64,000 nucleotides of DNA from UBA7672 sp965279085. GTDB taxonomy: Bacteria > Pseudomonadota > Alphaproteobacteria > Caulobacterales > Hyphomonadaceae. Below, piece after piece: positions 8,224 to 18,546 of the stretch. The notes beneath the pieces were generated by a model. It saw nothing but the letters and a program-made list of their open reading frames with translations. It had not been told where the DNA came from and searched no databases. Location: positions 4,517,513 to 4,581,512 of the forward strand of contig OZ257149.1 in assembly GCA_965279085.1 (NCBI GenBank), read 5' to 3'. A program made the position numbers and the translations under genes. Numbering within the stretch: the stretch's first letter is position 1; each line of letters begins with the position of its first letter.

Positions 8224-9996
8224 ATGACCGCTTCAAAAGATCTTGCCGGCCTTCTGTCGGACGCTGCGGGTGCGGCGTTCGTGGCGCTCGGGCTTGAGGC
8301 TTCACTTGGCGCCGTGCGCCGTTCGGACCGGCCGGACCTTGCGGACTTCCAGTGCAATGGCGCGATGGCGGCCGCGAAGAAGCTTGGCAAGAATCCACGC
8401 GAGATTGCGACGGCGGTTGTCGAGGCGCTGAAGGCGTCGCCGCTGGTGGCGAGCAGCGAGGTTGCGGGGCCGGGCTTCATCAACATCAAGCTCACGGCGG
8501 ATGGATTGTCGAAGCGCGCGCAGGAGATCTCGGCGGATGCGCGCGCGGGTGCGCTGCGCGTAGAGACGCCGCGGCGCGTGGTGATGGATTTCGGCGGCTG
8601 GAACGTCGCCAAGGAAATGCACATCGGGCACCTGCGCTCGACGGTGATCGGGGATTCGCTGCAGCGACTGTTCCGCTTCATGGGCGATAGCGTCACCAGC
8701 GACGTGCACCTCGGCGACTGGGGGCTGCAGATGGGCCAGCTGATCAATGAGGTGAAGCTGGAGCAGCCGGGGCTGCCGTATTTCGATGCGGGCTTTTCAG
8801 GGCCGTATCCGGAGACGAGTCCGGTGACGATGGACGATCTGAGTCGGCTTTATCCGCAGGCCAGCGCCAAGTCGAAGACGGACGAGGCGCGGCGGGACGA
8901 GGATCGCAAGGCGACGCAGGAGCTGCAGGCGGGGCGGCCGGGATACCGGGCGCTGTGGCGGCACTTCTGCAACGTGACGCGCGTGGGGCTGGAGCGTGAG
9001 TGCAAGAGCCTCGGCGTGACGTTCGACCTCTGGAAAGGCGAGAGCGACGCCGAGCCGTTCATCCCGGAGATCGTGGACGACCTGAAGTCGCGCGGTATTT
9101 CGGAGTTCGACGCTGGCGCGTGGATCGTGCGTGTGGCGCGCGAGAGCGACAAGAAGGAGATGCCGCCGATCATCCTGGTGAACCGGGATGGCGCGATCGG
9201 CTATCACGGCTCCGATCTCGGCACGATTGTGGACCGGAAGCGGAGCGTCGATCCGCAGCTGTCGCTGTATGTGGTGGACCAGCGGCAGGCGTTGCATTTC
9301 GAGCAAGTGTTCCGGGCAAGCGAGCGGGCGGGTTACCTGCCGGAAAAGGAGCTGGAGCATCTCGGCTTCGGCACGGTGAACGGGCCGGACGGCAAGCCGT
9401 TCAAGACGCGCGAGGGCGGCATTCTCAAGCTGCACGAGTTCATCGCGCAGGCGGATGCGCTGGCGACGGCGCGGATGAAGGAAGCGGAGCTGGGATCGAA
9501 TGTTTCCGAGGCCGAGCAGGCGGACATCGCGCACAAGGTGGCGGTGGCTGCGATCAAGTTCTCCGACCTCTCCAACGTGCGGACGACGAACTACATCTTC
9601 GATCTTGAGCGGTTCGTGTCGTTCGAGGGCAAGACGGGGCCGTACCTGCTGTATGCGGCGGTGCGGATCAAGTCGCTGGCGCGGCGAGCGGAAGCCGAGG
9701 GCGTGAAGCCTGGGCCGATCGCGGTCGAGCTGGATGCGGAGCGGGCGCTGGTTCTGGCGCTCGACGGGTTCGGCGATGCGCTGCGCGGAGCGTACGAGAA
9801 GCGCATGCCGCATATCCTGTGCGAGCATGCTTATGCGCTGGGGCAGGCATTCTCCGGTTTCTATGCGGCGGCGCCTGTGTTGGCAGAGAGCGATCCGGTG
9901 AAGAAGGCTTCGCGGCTCGCGCTGGCGATGGCGACGCTGAAGCAGCTGGAACTGGTTCTCGGGTTGATCGGGATCGAGACGCCGGAAAGAATGTAG
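8224..9996 (+). CDS. argS: Arginyl-tRNA synthetase
   Basis: 590 residues from the ATG at 8224 (a TTG two codons upstream is less likely). It charges tRNA-Arg. The N-terminal additional domain (about 1-110), the class I signature MHIGHLRST in the segment after GGWNVAKE, and the C-terminal helical anticodon-binding domain (SNVRTTNYIFDLERFVSF and onward) are all present. The KMSKS position is replaced by the segment around GKPFKTREGGILKL, as in other bacterial ArgS of this type. Length and order are normal. Confidence 0.97.
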   Translation: MTASKDLAGLLSDAAGAAFVALGLEASLGAVRRSDRPDLADFQCNGAMAAAKKLGKNPREIATAVVEALKASPLVASSEVAGPGFINIKLTADGLSKRAQEISADARAGALRVETPRRVVMDFGGWNVAKEMHIGHLRSTVIGDSLQRLFRFMGDSVTSDVHLGDWGLQMGQLINEVKLEQPGLPYFDAGFSGPYPETSPVTMDDLSRLYPQASAKSKTDEARRDEDRKATQELQAGRPGYRALWRHFCNVTRVGLERECKSLGVTFDLWKGESDAEPFIPEIVDDLKSRGISEFDAGAWIVRVARESDKKEMPPIILVNRDGAIGYHGSDLGTIVDRKRSVDPQLSLYVVDQRQALHFEQVFRASERAGYLPEKELEHLGFGTVNGPDGKPFKTREGGILKLHEFIAQADALATARMKEAELGSNVSEAEQADIAHKVAVAAIKFSDLSNVRTTNYIFDLERFVSFEGKTGPYLLYAAVRIKSLARRAEAEGVKPGPIAVELDAERALVLALDGFGDALRGAYEKRMPHILCEHAYALGQAFSGFYAAAPVLAESDPVKKASRLALAMATLKQLELVLGLIGIETPERM

Positions 9997-10035
9997 TGGG
10001 CGGGTAGCCGGGGGGCGTTTGGAGGAGATACCGCA

Positions 10036-10503
10036 GTGGACCTGGTGCTGGAGTTCCGCCTCGATGACCTATCCGGTCACAAGGTGCAGGCGCTGGTGCA
10101 TCGGCATCTGCAAGGCATGCACGCCAACTCGCCCGCGTGCAGCGTGCACGCGCTCGATCTCGACAAGCTGCGCCAGCCAGGCGTGACGTTCTGGTCGGGA
10201 TGGATCGGCGAAGAGCTCGCCGTGATCGGCGCGCTGAAGCGGCTCGATGCGGAGAATGGCGAGATCAAGTCGATGCGGGTGGACGACGCCTGGCTCGGCA
10301 AGGGCGTCGGGCGGCTGATGCTCGATCATATCGAGCGGGCGGCGCGGCAGGCCGGGATGAAGGCGCTTTGGCTGGAGACAGGATCGGCAGCGGCGTTCGC
10401 GCCGGCCCTGCAGCTGTATGCGAGCGCAGGGTATGTCCCGTGCGCGCCGTTCGAGGACTACACGGACGATCCGTTCAGCGTGTTCATGATGAAGGCGATC
10501 TAA
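10036..10503 (+). CDS. GNAT family N-acetyltransferase
   Basis: 155 residues from a GTG start with GGAGGA at 10021-10026. The acetyl-CoA binding motif A is clear: the strand IKSMRVDDAWLGKGVGRLML is followed by the helix HIERAARQAG and the motif B strand LWLETG, then ALQLYASAGYVPC. The closest general type is the small-molecule or YsnE-like GNATs. The substrate is unknown. It lies 39 bases after argS and may share its transcript. Confidence 0.88.
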   Translation: MDLVLEFRLDDLSGHKVQALVHRHLQGMHANSPACSVHALDLDKLRQPGVTFWSGWIGEELAVIGALKRLDAENGEIKSMRVDDAWLGKGVGRLMLDHIERAARQAGMKALWLETGSAAAFAPALQLYASAGYVPCAPFEDYTDDPFSVFMMKAI

Positions 10504-10510
10504 GGTTTGT

Positions 10511-10648
10511 GAGCACGGCCTTTCATCCTTCGAGACGATTGTCGCTTCGCGCCAATCCCTCAGGATGAGGCCTACTCTGTAAGCCGTGATTAGCCCTCAT
10601 CCTGAGGGATCGCGCAGCGATCGTCTCGAAGGATGGAAGGGCGTGCTC
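10511..10648. repeat. Long imperfect inverted repeat, family A copy 1
   Basis: The left arm (10511-10570, containing CATCCTTCGAGACGA and CCCTCAGGATGAGG) pairs with the right arm (10595-10648, CCTCATCCTGAGGG, then TCGTCTCGAAGGATG) across a 24-base loop. It fills the gap between the convergent GNAT and DUF4287 genes. The core CTCATCCTGAG recurs in the repeat at 36182-36310. It could act as a bidirectional terminator. Confidence 0.85.
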
Positions 10649-10655
10649 GCTGGCG

Positions 10656-10985
10656 TCACCTCTTCTTTTTGGCCGGAGCTTTCTTCGCCGCCTTCTTCGC
10701 CGGCGCCTTGGCGGCTTTCTTGACCGGGCCTTTGACGGGCGGTTTCTCGATGGCGAGGGCGGGGCCGCCATTGCCGGGCATGAGCCAGATGGCGGTCACT
10801 GCGTTGGCGTGGCCGTGGCCGAGGCCCAGCTTGTCCATCAGGTGCGAGCGGAGTTCGCCGTGTTTCTTGAGGCCGGACTTCGAGAGGACGAGGGAGAAAT
10901 CATCGTAGGTCTTGCCGGACGCTTTTTCTGCGTTGGCGAGGTAGGTCTGGAAGCCCTTGTGGAGTTTCGAGCGGTCGATGGGCAT
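10656..10985 (-). CDS. DUF4287-like protein with histone-H1-like lysine tail
   Basis: 109 residues from the ATG at 10983-10985. Residues 1-75 match the DUF4287 pattern (FQTYLANAEKASGKTYDDF, then LKKHGELRSHLMDKLGLGHGHANAV). Residues 82-109 are a Lys/Ala/Pro tail (KKAAKAPAKKAAKKAPAKKKR) of the kind seen in bacterial histone-H1-like proteins. Nucleic-acid binding is a fair guess for the tail. The function of the DUF4287 domain is not known. Confidence 0.85.
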   Translation of the reverse strand: MPIDRSKLHKGFQTYLANAEKASGKTYDDFSLVLSKSGLKKHGELRSHLMDKLGLGHGHANAVTAIWLMPGNGGPALAIEKPPVKGPVKKAAKAPAKKAAKKAPAKKKR

Positions 10986-11018
10986 CGCCGTTTCCGAAGA
11001 AAGAGTCCCGGTGTGACT

Positions 11019-11082
11019 CGCCCCCTCCGACCCTTCGGGCCACCTCCCCCGCTTCGCTTGCGCTGCGCAGGGGAGGAGGGCG
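11019..11082. repeat. GC-rich inverted repeat with CCTCCCC/GGGGAGG stem
   Basis: Two CCTCC runs and the segment GACCCTTCGGGC are followed by CACCTCCCCCGC, a GC-rich loop and CAGGGGAGGAGGGCG. The pattern looks like a dispersed alphaproteobacterial intergenic repeat. It occupies most of the gap between the DUF4287 gene and the M28 peptidase, both on the minus strand. Confidence 0.6.
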
Positions 11083-11089
11083 CCGTCGG

Positions 11090-12805
<1,716 letters not shown>

Positions 12806-12905
12806 CTACATCTCCCTGAAAGTGCGGGCACATTATCCTGCGGCTCGGAAGGGGCAAGGGCAGGAATTGCGGCCTGGGGAAGCGCTTTTGGGATGGCTTA
12901 GGTCG

Positions 12906-12938
12906 AAACTAAAAGACCCAGCACTTGCGTGCCGGGTC
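12906..12938 (-). terminator. Probable intrinsic terminator of the pirin gene
   Basis: GACCCAGCAC and GTGCCGGGTC (12915-12938) form a 10-pair stem with one mismatch or wobble and a TTGC loop. Read on the minus strand the stem is followed by TTTTAGTTT. It lies about 110 bases downstream of the pirin stop on that strand. Confidence 0.7.
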
Positions 12939-13047
12939 CTTCAAAGCCGACTGATACTTCCGAACTTGCGTCCTTCCATTTCAACCAGTTCGCCCGATCA
13001 ACGGCCGAGCGGAAGAACGGTTCCGGATTTCTGCAGACTTTTTTCGT

Positions 13048-13995
13048 TCAGCTTTCCCAATCGTCGTGATCGTCGGGGATGTGGTCCATCGGGCTCGGCT
13101 GCGGATCGCCGGGCAGGGGGATCCAGGCGGTTTCGCCGGGCGGCTGGGTGAACCATGTGCCGTCGAAGCCGCCGGCGATGGAGGCGCGCCAGTCGGCGGC
13201 GGCTTTTTCGATGCGCTCCTTCGAGGAGGCGACGAAGTTCCAGTCGATGAAGCGCGGGCCGTCGAGCGGGTCGCCCCCAGCGAACATGATGCGGGTTCCA
13301 GCGGTTAGCTTCACAGCGCAGGCGCGCGCGGGATTGAGGATGGCCATCTGGGCCTCGCCCAGCGCCGTATCGCTGACCGTTGCGCTGCCGTTGAGGACGT
13401 AGAGGCAAAGCTCAGGCGCTTCGGGAGCCTTGATGGTCGTATCGCGTTCGGCCGTGAGGACCAGCTGGCAGATGCCATGCGGGAACTCGACGGGAGAACG
13501 ATGGCCATACGCGGAACCGGAAATCAGCACGCCCTTCGCGCCGTCGAGGTCGAGCTTGGGCAGCACGTCGGCGGGATAGTGCTGGAAGGTAGGGGCCTGT
13601 TCCTCGTGCGATTTCGGGAGAGCGACCCAGGTCTGGATTGCCTCGATACGGTGGCCGGCCTCGCGTTCCTCGTGCGGGGTGCGTTCGGAGTGGACGATGC
13701 CGCGGCCAGAGGTCATCCAGTTCACCGCGCCGGGGCGGATAACCTGGTGAGTGCCGATGCTGTCGCGGTGTTCCAGAGCGCCGTCGAACAGCCAGGTGAC
13801 GGTTGCGAGACCGATATGGGGATGGGAGCGGACATCCATGCCCTTGCCCGGCGGCATCTGGGCGGGGCCAAGATGGTCGAAGAAGACGAAAGGCCCGACA
13901 CTGCGGCGTTTCGGGAACGGCAGCAGGCGGCGGACGAAGAAGCCGCCGAGGTCCCGCTGGCGGGCTTCGATGAGGAGGTCGATCGGATCGGCCAT
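13048..13995 (-). CDS. Pirin family protein (cupin)
   Basis: 315 residues from the ATG at 13993-13995, with GGGAAAAT upstream; residues beyond that start do not fit the family. Pirins are double-cupin iron proteins, some with quercetinase-like activity. The N-terminal block (VRRLLPFPKRRSVGPFVFFDHLGP), the metal-binding DVRSHPHIGLATVTWLFDG with its HxH, and GIVHSER are present. The Glu/His partner segment (AIQTWVALP) and the second cupin (PEFPHG-like EFPHGICQLVL) follow. It is divergent from the hydrolase at 14061 with a 65-base shared spacer. Confidence 0.93.
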   Translation of the reverse strand: MADPIDLLIEARQRDLGGFFVRRLLPFPKRRSVGPFVFFDHLGPAQMPPGKGMDVRSHPHIGLATVTWLFDGALEHRDSIGTHQVIRPGAVNWMTSGRGIVHSERTPHEEREAGHRIEAIQTWVALPKSHEEQAPTFQHYPADVLPKLDLDGAKGVLISGSAYGHRSPVEFPHGICQLVLTAERDTTIKAPEAPELCLYVLNGSATVSDTALGEAQMAILNPARACAVKLTAGTRIMFAGGDPLDGPRFIDWNFVASSKERIEKAAADWRASIAGGFDGTWFTQPPGETAWIPLPGDPQPSPMDHIPDDHDDWES

Positions 13996-14060
13996 ATTTT
14001 CCCTTTTCACAGTGTGCGGATGAGTATGGACGAGGCCGCAGGGATTGGGAAACTGGGCGC

Positions 14061-15155
14061 ATGAACAGGTTCGCGGTTCTTTCCGGATTGCTCGTGCTGA
14101 TGGCGGCGGCCTGCGCGCCCCTGCAGCAGAGGGCGTTGGCATATGACGCGCCGCCGGCGCCCGGGTTCTCGGATTACTGGTTCACCTCGTTCGACGGGGC
14201 GAGGCTGGGGCTGGATGTGTACGAGCCGGTGGCGAAGGGGCCGGGTGCGGGCCCGTGCGATGCGGGCAAGGGAACCAACCTGGTGACACGTGCATCTGCG
14301 TGTGTGGCCTCGGCGGCGGTCTACCGGCAGGACCCGGACGTGGTGATCATCGCTATCCACGGCATGAATGACTATGCGGCGGCATTCAAATCGGCGGGCG
14401 CGTGGTGGGCTGCGCATGGGGCGCAAGTGTATGCGTATGACCAGCGCGGGTTCGGGCGATCGCCCAACTGGATGATCTGGCCCGATCACGATGTAATGCG
14501 GAAGGATGTGGCGACGGCGGTGTCGGTCGCGCGGCAGAGGCATCCCAATGCGAAGATCGCCATCGTGGGCGAGAGCATGGGCGCTGCTGTCTCGGTGACG
14601 GCATTTGCCGAGCCGAACCCGCCCGATGTCGACGCGCTGATCCTCTCTGGACCGGGCTTCCGGGGCTGGGGCGTGCTGCCGTGGTTCTATTCGGCGAGCC
14701 TGTGGGTGAGCTCGCATGTCCGGCCGGACTGGGTGGTTGTGCCGCCCAAGGGGCTGAACATCGTCGCGACGGACAACAACGCCAAGCTGCGGGAGATGTG
14801 GTTCGATCCGCTGGTGCAGAAGTCCAACCGGATCGACAGCGTCTATGGCGTGGTGTCGATCATGGAGGAGGCGGACCAGAAGATCGGGCAGATCCCGGCG
14901 AGGGTGCCGACGCTGATGCTGTACGGGGCCAAGGACCAGATCATCCCGCCGGAAGGGGTCGAGCGGGCGGCGCAGCGGATGCCACCGCATGTCCAGACGG
15001 CGTATTATGTGAACGGCTACCACATGCTGATGAACGACCTTCAGGCCGAGACGGTCTGGGGCGACATCCTGGCCTTTGTGCGCAACCCTGACCGGCCCTT
15101 GCCGTCCAACGCCCCGCCGATCCCTTTCAGGCGTGAAACTGCCGAAAACCGGTGA
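14061..15155 (+). CDS. Alpha/beta hydrolase lipoprotein (monoacylglycerol-lipase-like)
   Basis: 364 residues. A lipoprotein signal ends in MAAAC (Cys18). The hydrolase-4-type fold shows the oxyanion strand IIAIHGMND, the YDQRGFGRS segment, the nucleophile elbow GESMG, Asp in LYGAKDQIIPP and His in YVNGYHML. This matches monoacylglycerol lipase/lysophospholipase relatives. An unusual Cys-containing insert (about 60-90) lies before the oxyanion strand. It is probably anchored in the envelope and acts on lipid esters. Confidence 0.9.
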   Translation: MNRFAVLSGLLVLMAAACAPLQQRALAYDAPPAPGFSDYWFTSFDGARLGLDVYEPVAKGPGAGPCDAGKGTNLVTRASACVASAAVYRQDPDVVIIAIHGMNDYAAAFKSAGAWWAAHGAQVYAYDQRGFGRSPNWMIWPDHDVMRKDVATAVSVARQRHPNAKIAIVGESMGAAVSVTAFAEPNPPDVDALILSGPGFRGWGVLPWFYSASLWVSSHVRPDWVVVPPKGLNIVATDNNAKLREMWFDPLVQKSNRIDSVYGVVSIMEEADQKIGQIPARVPTLMLYGAKDQIIPPEGVERAAQRMPPHVQTAYYVNGYHMLMNDLQAETVWGDILAFVRNPDRPLPSNAPPIPFRRETAENR

Positions 15156-15243
15156 AATTTCATCGATCCGGATCGCCCGAAAATTAACCAAAATCAGCTA
15201 GGGTCCGAGGACTGGGATTACTGGTCGAGGACTGCCGCGCACG

Positions 15244-16350
15244 ATGCTCGCGCAAGTGAAAAAACTCGCAGGCGACGATCTGAAAGGCCGCTTCGGCGCC
15301 TGGTGGAGCGGTCGCGACTATGTCGCCCCGGCAGAGGGCGAAGGCGGCGAGGCTGCGCAAGCTGACGCGCCCAAGAAGCTCGAAGCCAAGCCCGAGAAGA
15401 AGGCCGAGGAGCCTGCCAAGGTGGAAGCGCCGGCCGAGGCGCAGGCCGAACCGGCCGTTGACAAAGTTGAAGCCGCAGCCAAGCCCGCCATGAACGCGGA
15501 TGGCTCGGAGATCCGCATCAAGGCTCTCGAGACGCTGTGGGGCGAAGGCCGCCTCGCGCCGGGCTCGTTCGCGCTCGACACGCGGATGCTGGATACGTTG
15601 CTCGAACTGACCGACAAGCCGGGCGATATCGGTTTCGTCGGCGCCGATGGCGCGCTGCTCAATGCGTTCGCCGCGCAGTCGGACCGCAAGGCGCTGGCCA
15701 CCGAATGGCGCTCGGCCTGCGTGATGCGTCTCAATGAACTGGTGCCGTCCGCCACCGTGACGGCGGGTGAAGTGGATCGCCCGCGCGGGTTCACCGATGG
15801 ATCGCTGCCGGCTGTCGCGAGCGTGGAAGCTTTCGCCTACGCCGATCACAAGGCGGGTCTGGTGGGCCGGATGTTCCGCGCGCTCGACGACAAGGGCCGC
15901 TGGGTGTTCCTCGACACGACGCGCACGACCAAGAAGACACCGTCGCAGGCGTTCGCATCGGCCTGGGCCGAGCCGCAGCTGGCGACGAATGACGAGATCG
16001 AGGAACTGCTGAAGCTCGCTGGCTTCAAGACGGTGCAGAAGCTTGCGGTGACGGACCTCGTTATCGCTGCCGCGAAGCAAGGTTACGCCAATCTGGCGCA
16101 GGTTCTTGAGAGCGCTTCCACGAACGGCTTCACGGGCCGCGAGGGCGCGCTGTTCCTGCAAGAGCTGGCGTGGGAAGCGCAGAGCTGGCGCGCGCGTTGC
16201 CGTGCGCTTGAGGGCGGAGCGTTGGAGATGAATCTCTGGATCGCCGACAAGACCGAGCAGCTGCCGCAACTGGTGCTGACCGAAGAGATGCTCGATGTCG
16301 CGGTGAAACCGGATGACGCGGGCGCGGCTGACGCGCTGTTCGACCAGTAG
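15244..16350 (+). CDS. Hypothetical protein with methyltransferase-like, degenerate domain
   Basis: 368 residues. Residues 1-30 are basic and Trp-containing, and 30-85 are an Ala/Glu/Pro/Lys-rich linker. From about 88 the pattern IKALETLWGEGRLAPGS resembles the entry helix of SAM methyltransferases of the 'LWGEGFxSPGG' type, and GRWVFLDTTRTTK looks like a beta-4/5 region. The glycine-rich SAM-binding loop is not recognisable (DKPGDIGFVGADGALL at that place). It is therefore either a non-catalytic methyltransferase relative or another fold. The start has no strong ribosome binding site. Confidence 0.7.
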   Translation: MLAQVKKLAGDDLKGRFGAWWSGRDYVAPAEGEGGEAAQADAPKKLEAKPEKKAEEPAKVEAPAEAQAEPAVDKVEAAAKPAMNADGSEIRIKALETLWGEGRLAPGSFALDTRMLDTLLELTDKPGDIGFVGADGALLNAFAAQSDRKALATEWRSACVMRLNELVPSATVTAGEVDRPRGFTDGSLPAVASVEAFAYADHKAGLVGRMFRALDDKGRWVFLDTTRTTKKTPSQAFASAWAEPQLATNDEIEELLKLAGFKTVQKLAVTDLVIAAAKQGYANLAQVLESASTNGFTGREGALFLQELAWEAQSWRARCRALEGGALEMNLWIADKTEQLPQLVLTEEMLDVAVKPDDAGAADALFDQ

Positions 16351-16480
16351 CGGGTTGCCGCTGCGGCGAACGTGACTTTGCGGAGCCGGTTGGCGCCGCG
16401 CGTTGACACAACAATCCTCGCGTGCCGAATGATCCGACGATCTGCGTCCAATGAGGCGCGGACAGGTTCGGGAAACGTCC

Positions 16481-18403
16481 ATGTGCGGATTGATTGGCGG
16501 GATGTCCCGCAAGCCGGCCACGGCTGACCGGATCACGCGCGCGCTCGACTCGCTGGATCACCGCGGGCCGGACGGGCAGGGGCGATGGACCTCCACCGGC
16601 GGACGCTTCTTCCTCGGCCATACGCGGCTGTCGATCATCGGTCTGAACAATGGCGAGCAGCCGATGGCGAACGCCGACGGCGACGTCCATCTCGTCGTGA
16701 ACGGGGAGTTCTACGGTTACCGCGCCATCCGCGACGAGCTGCGCAAGCAGGGCAGCGTGTTCGCAACAGACTCGGACAGCGAGATTGCGCTGCATCTCTA
16801 CCTGCAACGGGGCATGCGAGCGACCGACGCGCTGCGGGGTGAGTTCGCGGCGCTGATCGCCGACGAACGGCGCAACATCATGATCGCCATTCGCGACCGG
16901 TTCGGCATCAAGCCGCTGTTCTATGCGGTGATCGATGGCGGGGTGTACTTCGCATCCGAGATCAAGGCGCTGTTGGCGCTCGGTGTTCCGGCGTCGTGGG
17001 ACGAGGAGACCGCGTACCACGACGCGTTCATCTTCCGCTCGCACGAGCGCACGATGTTCGCAGGCATCAGGTCGGTGCCGCAGGGCTGTTACGCGGTGGC
17101 GCGCGATGGCGAAGTGCAGATCTACCGCTACTGGGACTGGGACTTTCCGACCACCGGGGAGACGGCGGCGGATGACAGGACCGAGGCCGAGGTGGTGGCA
17201 GGCTTTCGCGAGGTGCTGAGCGATTCGGTGCGCGAGCGGATGGTCGCGGACGTGGAGGTCGGCTGCTACCTGAGCGGGGGGATCGACTCGTGCGCGGTGC
17301 TGGGCCTGGCGCAGCAGCAGATGGACCGGCCAATACGAGCCTTCACGCTGGCGTTTGACGATCCGCTCTACGACGAGTCCGATATTGCGCGGCGGCAGGC
17401 GGCGTTTGTCGGGGCGTCGTTCCATCCTGTGCCGATGACGCGGCGCAAGCTGGCGGATGCCTATTCGGATGCTGTCTGGCATTCGGAGACTCCGATGGTG
17501 AACGGGCACGGCGCCGCGAAATTCCTGCTCAGCAAAGCGGTGCGCGATGCGGGGCTGAAGGTCGTGTTCACGGGGGAGGGGTCGGACGAGCTGCTTGGCG
17601 GCTACGCCACCTTCCGGCGCGATGCGCTGCTGCATCATCCCGGCGGGCGCAGCCGGAAGGAAACCGAGGTGCTGCTGGAGAAGATGTTCGCGTCGAACGC
17701 GGCGACGCGTTCGATCTTCATGAACAAGGATCCGGACAATCCTGCTTTCGTCGACGTGCTGAAGCGACTGGGATGGCTGCCGTCCTTCATGGAGAGCTTC
17801 GGCATCATGGGGCTGGCGACGGCGCCGTGGTTCCGCGATGACGTGATGGGGCGCGTGAAGGGAAGTTCGCCCTACGCGGATGTGCTGGATCGGTTGCCGC
17901 TGTCGAAGGCGGTCGTCGGGCGCGACCGGTTGCATCAGGGCCTCTACATCAACTCGAAGACGCACCTTGCGAACTTCATCCTGACTTTCCTTGGTGACCG
18001 GATGGAGATGGCGCATTCGATCGAGGGGCGCGTGCCGTTCCTTGATCACCATGTGGCTGATTATGCGGCCCATGTTCCGATCGCGATGAAGACCAAGGGC
18101 TTCCGCGAGAAGCACGTGCTGCGCGAGGCGGCGAAGGACGTGCTGATCGATGAGGTCTACAATCGCGAGAAGCACCCCTTCACGTCGCCGCCGGCGGGTG
18201 GCGACGATCCGATGATGCTGCTGTACGAGGATGTACTGGCTTCGAAGGCGTTCACCGAGCAGCCGATCTTCGAGCCCGCGCGCGTGAGGCAGGGATTGAA
18301 GGACATGAAGGCCAGCCCACCGGACCAGCGGCCGGCCTTCGAGGGGCGCATCCAGCGGGCGGTTTCGACGACCCTGATGCACCAGCGCTTCGGCATGTCC
18401 TAG
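16481..18403 (+). CDS. asnB: Asparagine synthase (glutamine-hydrolysing)
   Basis: 640 residues. The start is fixed at 16481 because mature class II amidotransferases need Cys at position 2 (MCGLIGG), and GGGAAA precedes it. The N-terminal glutaminase holds HRGPDGQG, HTRLSIIG and NGEFYGY. The synthetase domain holds the PP-loop SGGIDS and the later segments EGSDELLGGY and EGRVPFLDH. It converts aspartate, glutamine and ATP to asparagine. A role in amidating a cell-surface or peptide product is possible for some paralogues of this length, but nothing nearby suggests it. Confidence 0.92.
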   Translation: MCGLIGGMSRKPATADRITRALDSLDHRGPDGQGRWTSTGGRFFLGHTRLSIIGLNNGEQPMANADGDVHLVVNGEFYGYRAIRDELRKQGSVFATDSDSEIALHLYLQRGMRATDALRGEFAALIADERRNIMIAIRDRFGIKPLFYAVIDGGVYFASEIKALLALGVPASWDEETAYHDAFIFRSHERTMFAGIRSVPQGCYAVARDGEVQIYRYWDWDFPTTGETAADDRTEAEVVAGFREVLSDSVRERMVADVEVGCYLSGGIDSCAVLGLAQQQMDRPIRAFTLAFDDPLYDESDIARRQAAFVGASFHPVPMTRRKLADAYSDAVWHSETPMVNGHGAAKFLLSKAVRDAGLKVVFTGEGSDELLGGYATFRRDALLHHPGGRSRKETEVLLEKMFASNAATRSIFMNKDPDNPAFVDVLKRLGWLPSFMESFGIMGLATAPWFRDDVMGRVKGSSPYADVLDRLPLSKAVVGRDRLHQGLYINSKTHLANFILTFLGDRMEMAHSIEGRVPFLDHHVADYAAHVPIAMKTKGFREKHVLREAAKDVLIDEVYNREKHPFTSPPAGGDDPMMLLYEDVLASKAFTEQPIFEPARVRQGLKDMKASPPDQRPAFEGRIQRAVSTTLMHQRFGMS

Positions 18404-18546
18404 ATCGACATGATCTTGCGCCGGGCGCTGACAAAGCCCCGTGGAACGCATGATCGTGCTCATATGCCGGGGTTCAAACGCCTGCCGGATGGGGGTATAG
18501 CCCCGCGCAAGCCGCGTCAGAGCGGCGACGCCCGGAGCCTCTCCTC

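Noticed and set aside
16130..18463. A 777-codon open frame antisense to asparagine synthase
   Set aside because: It is Arg/His-rich and matches no family; asnB on the other strand has all its motifs. Long antisense frames are common in GC-rich DNA.
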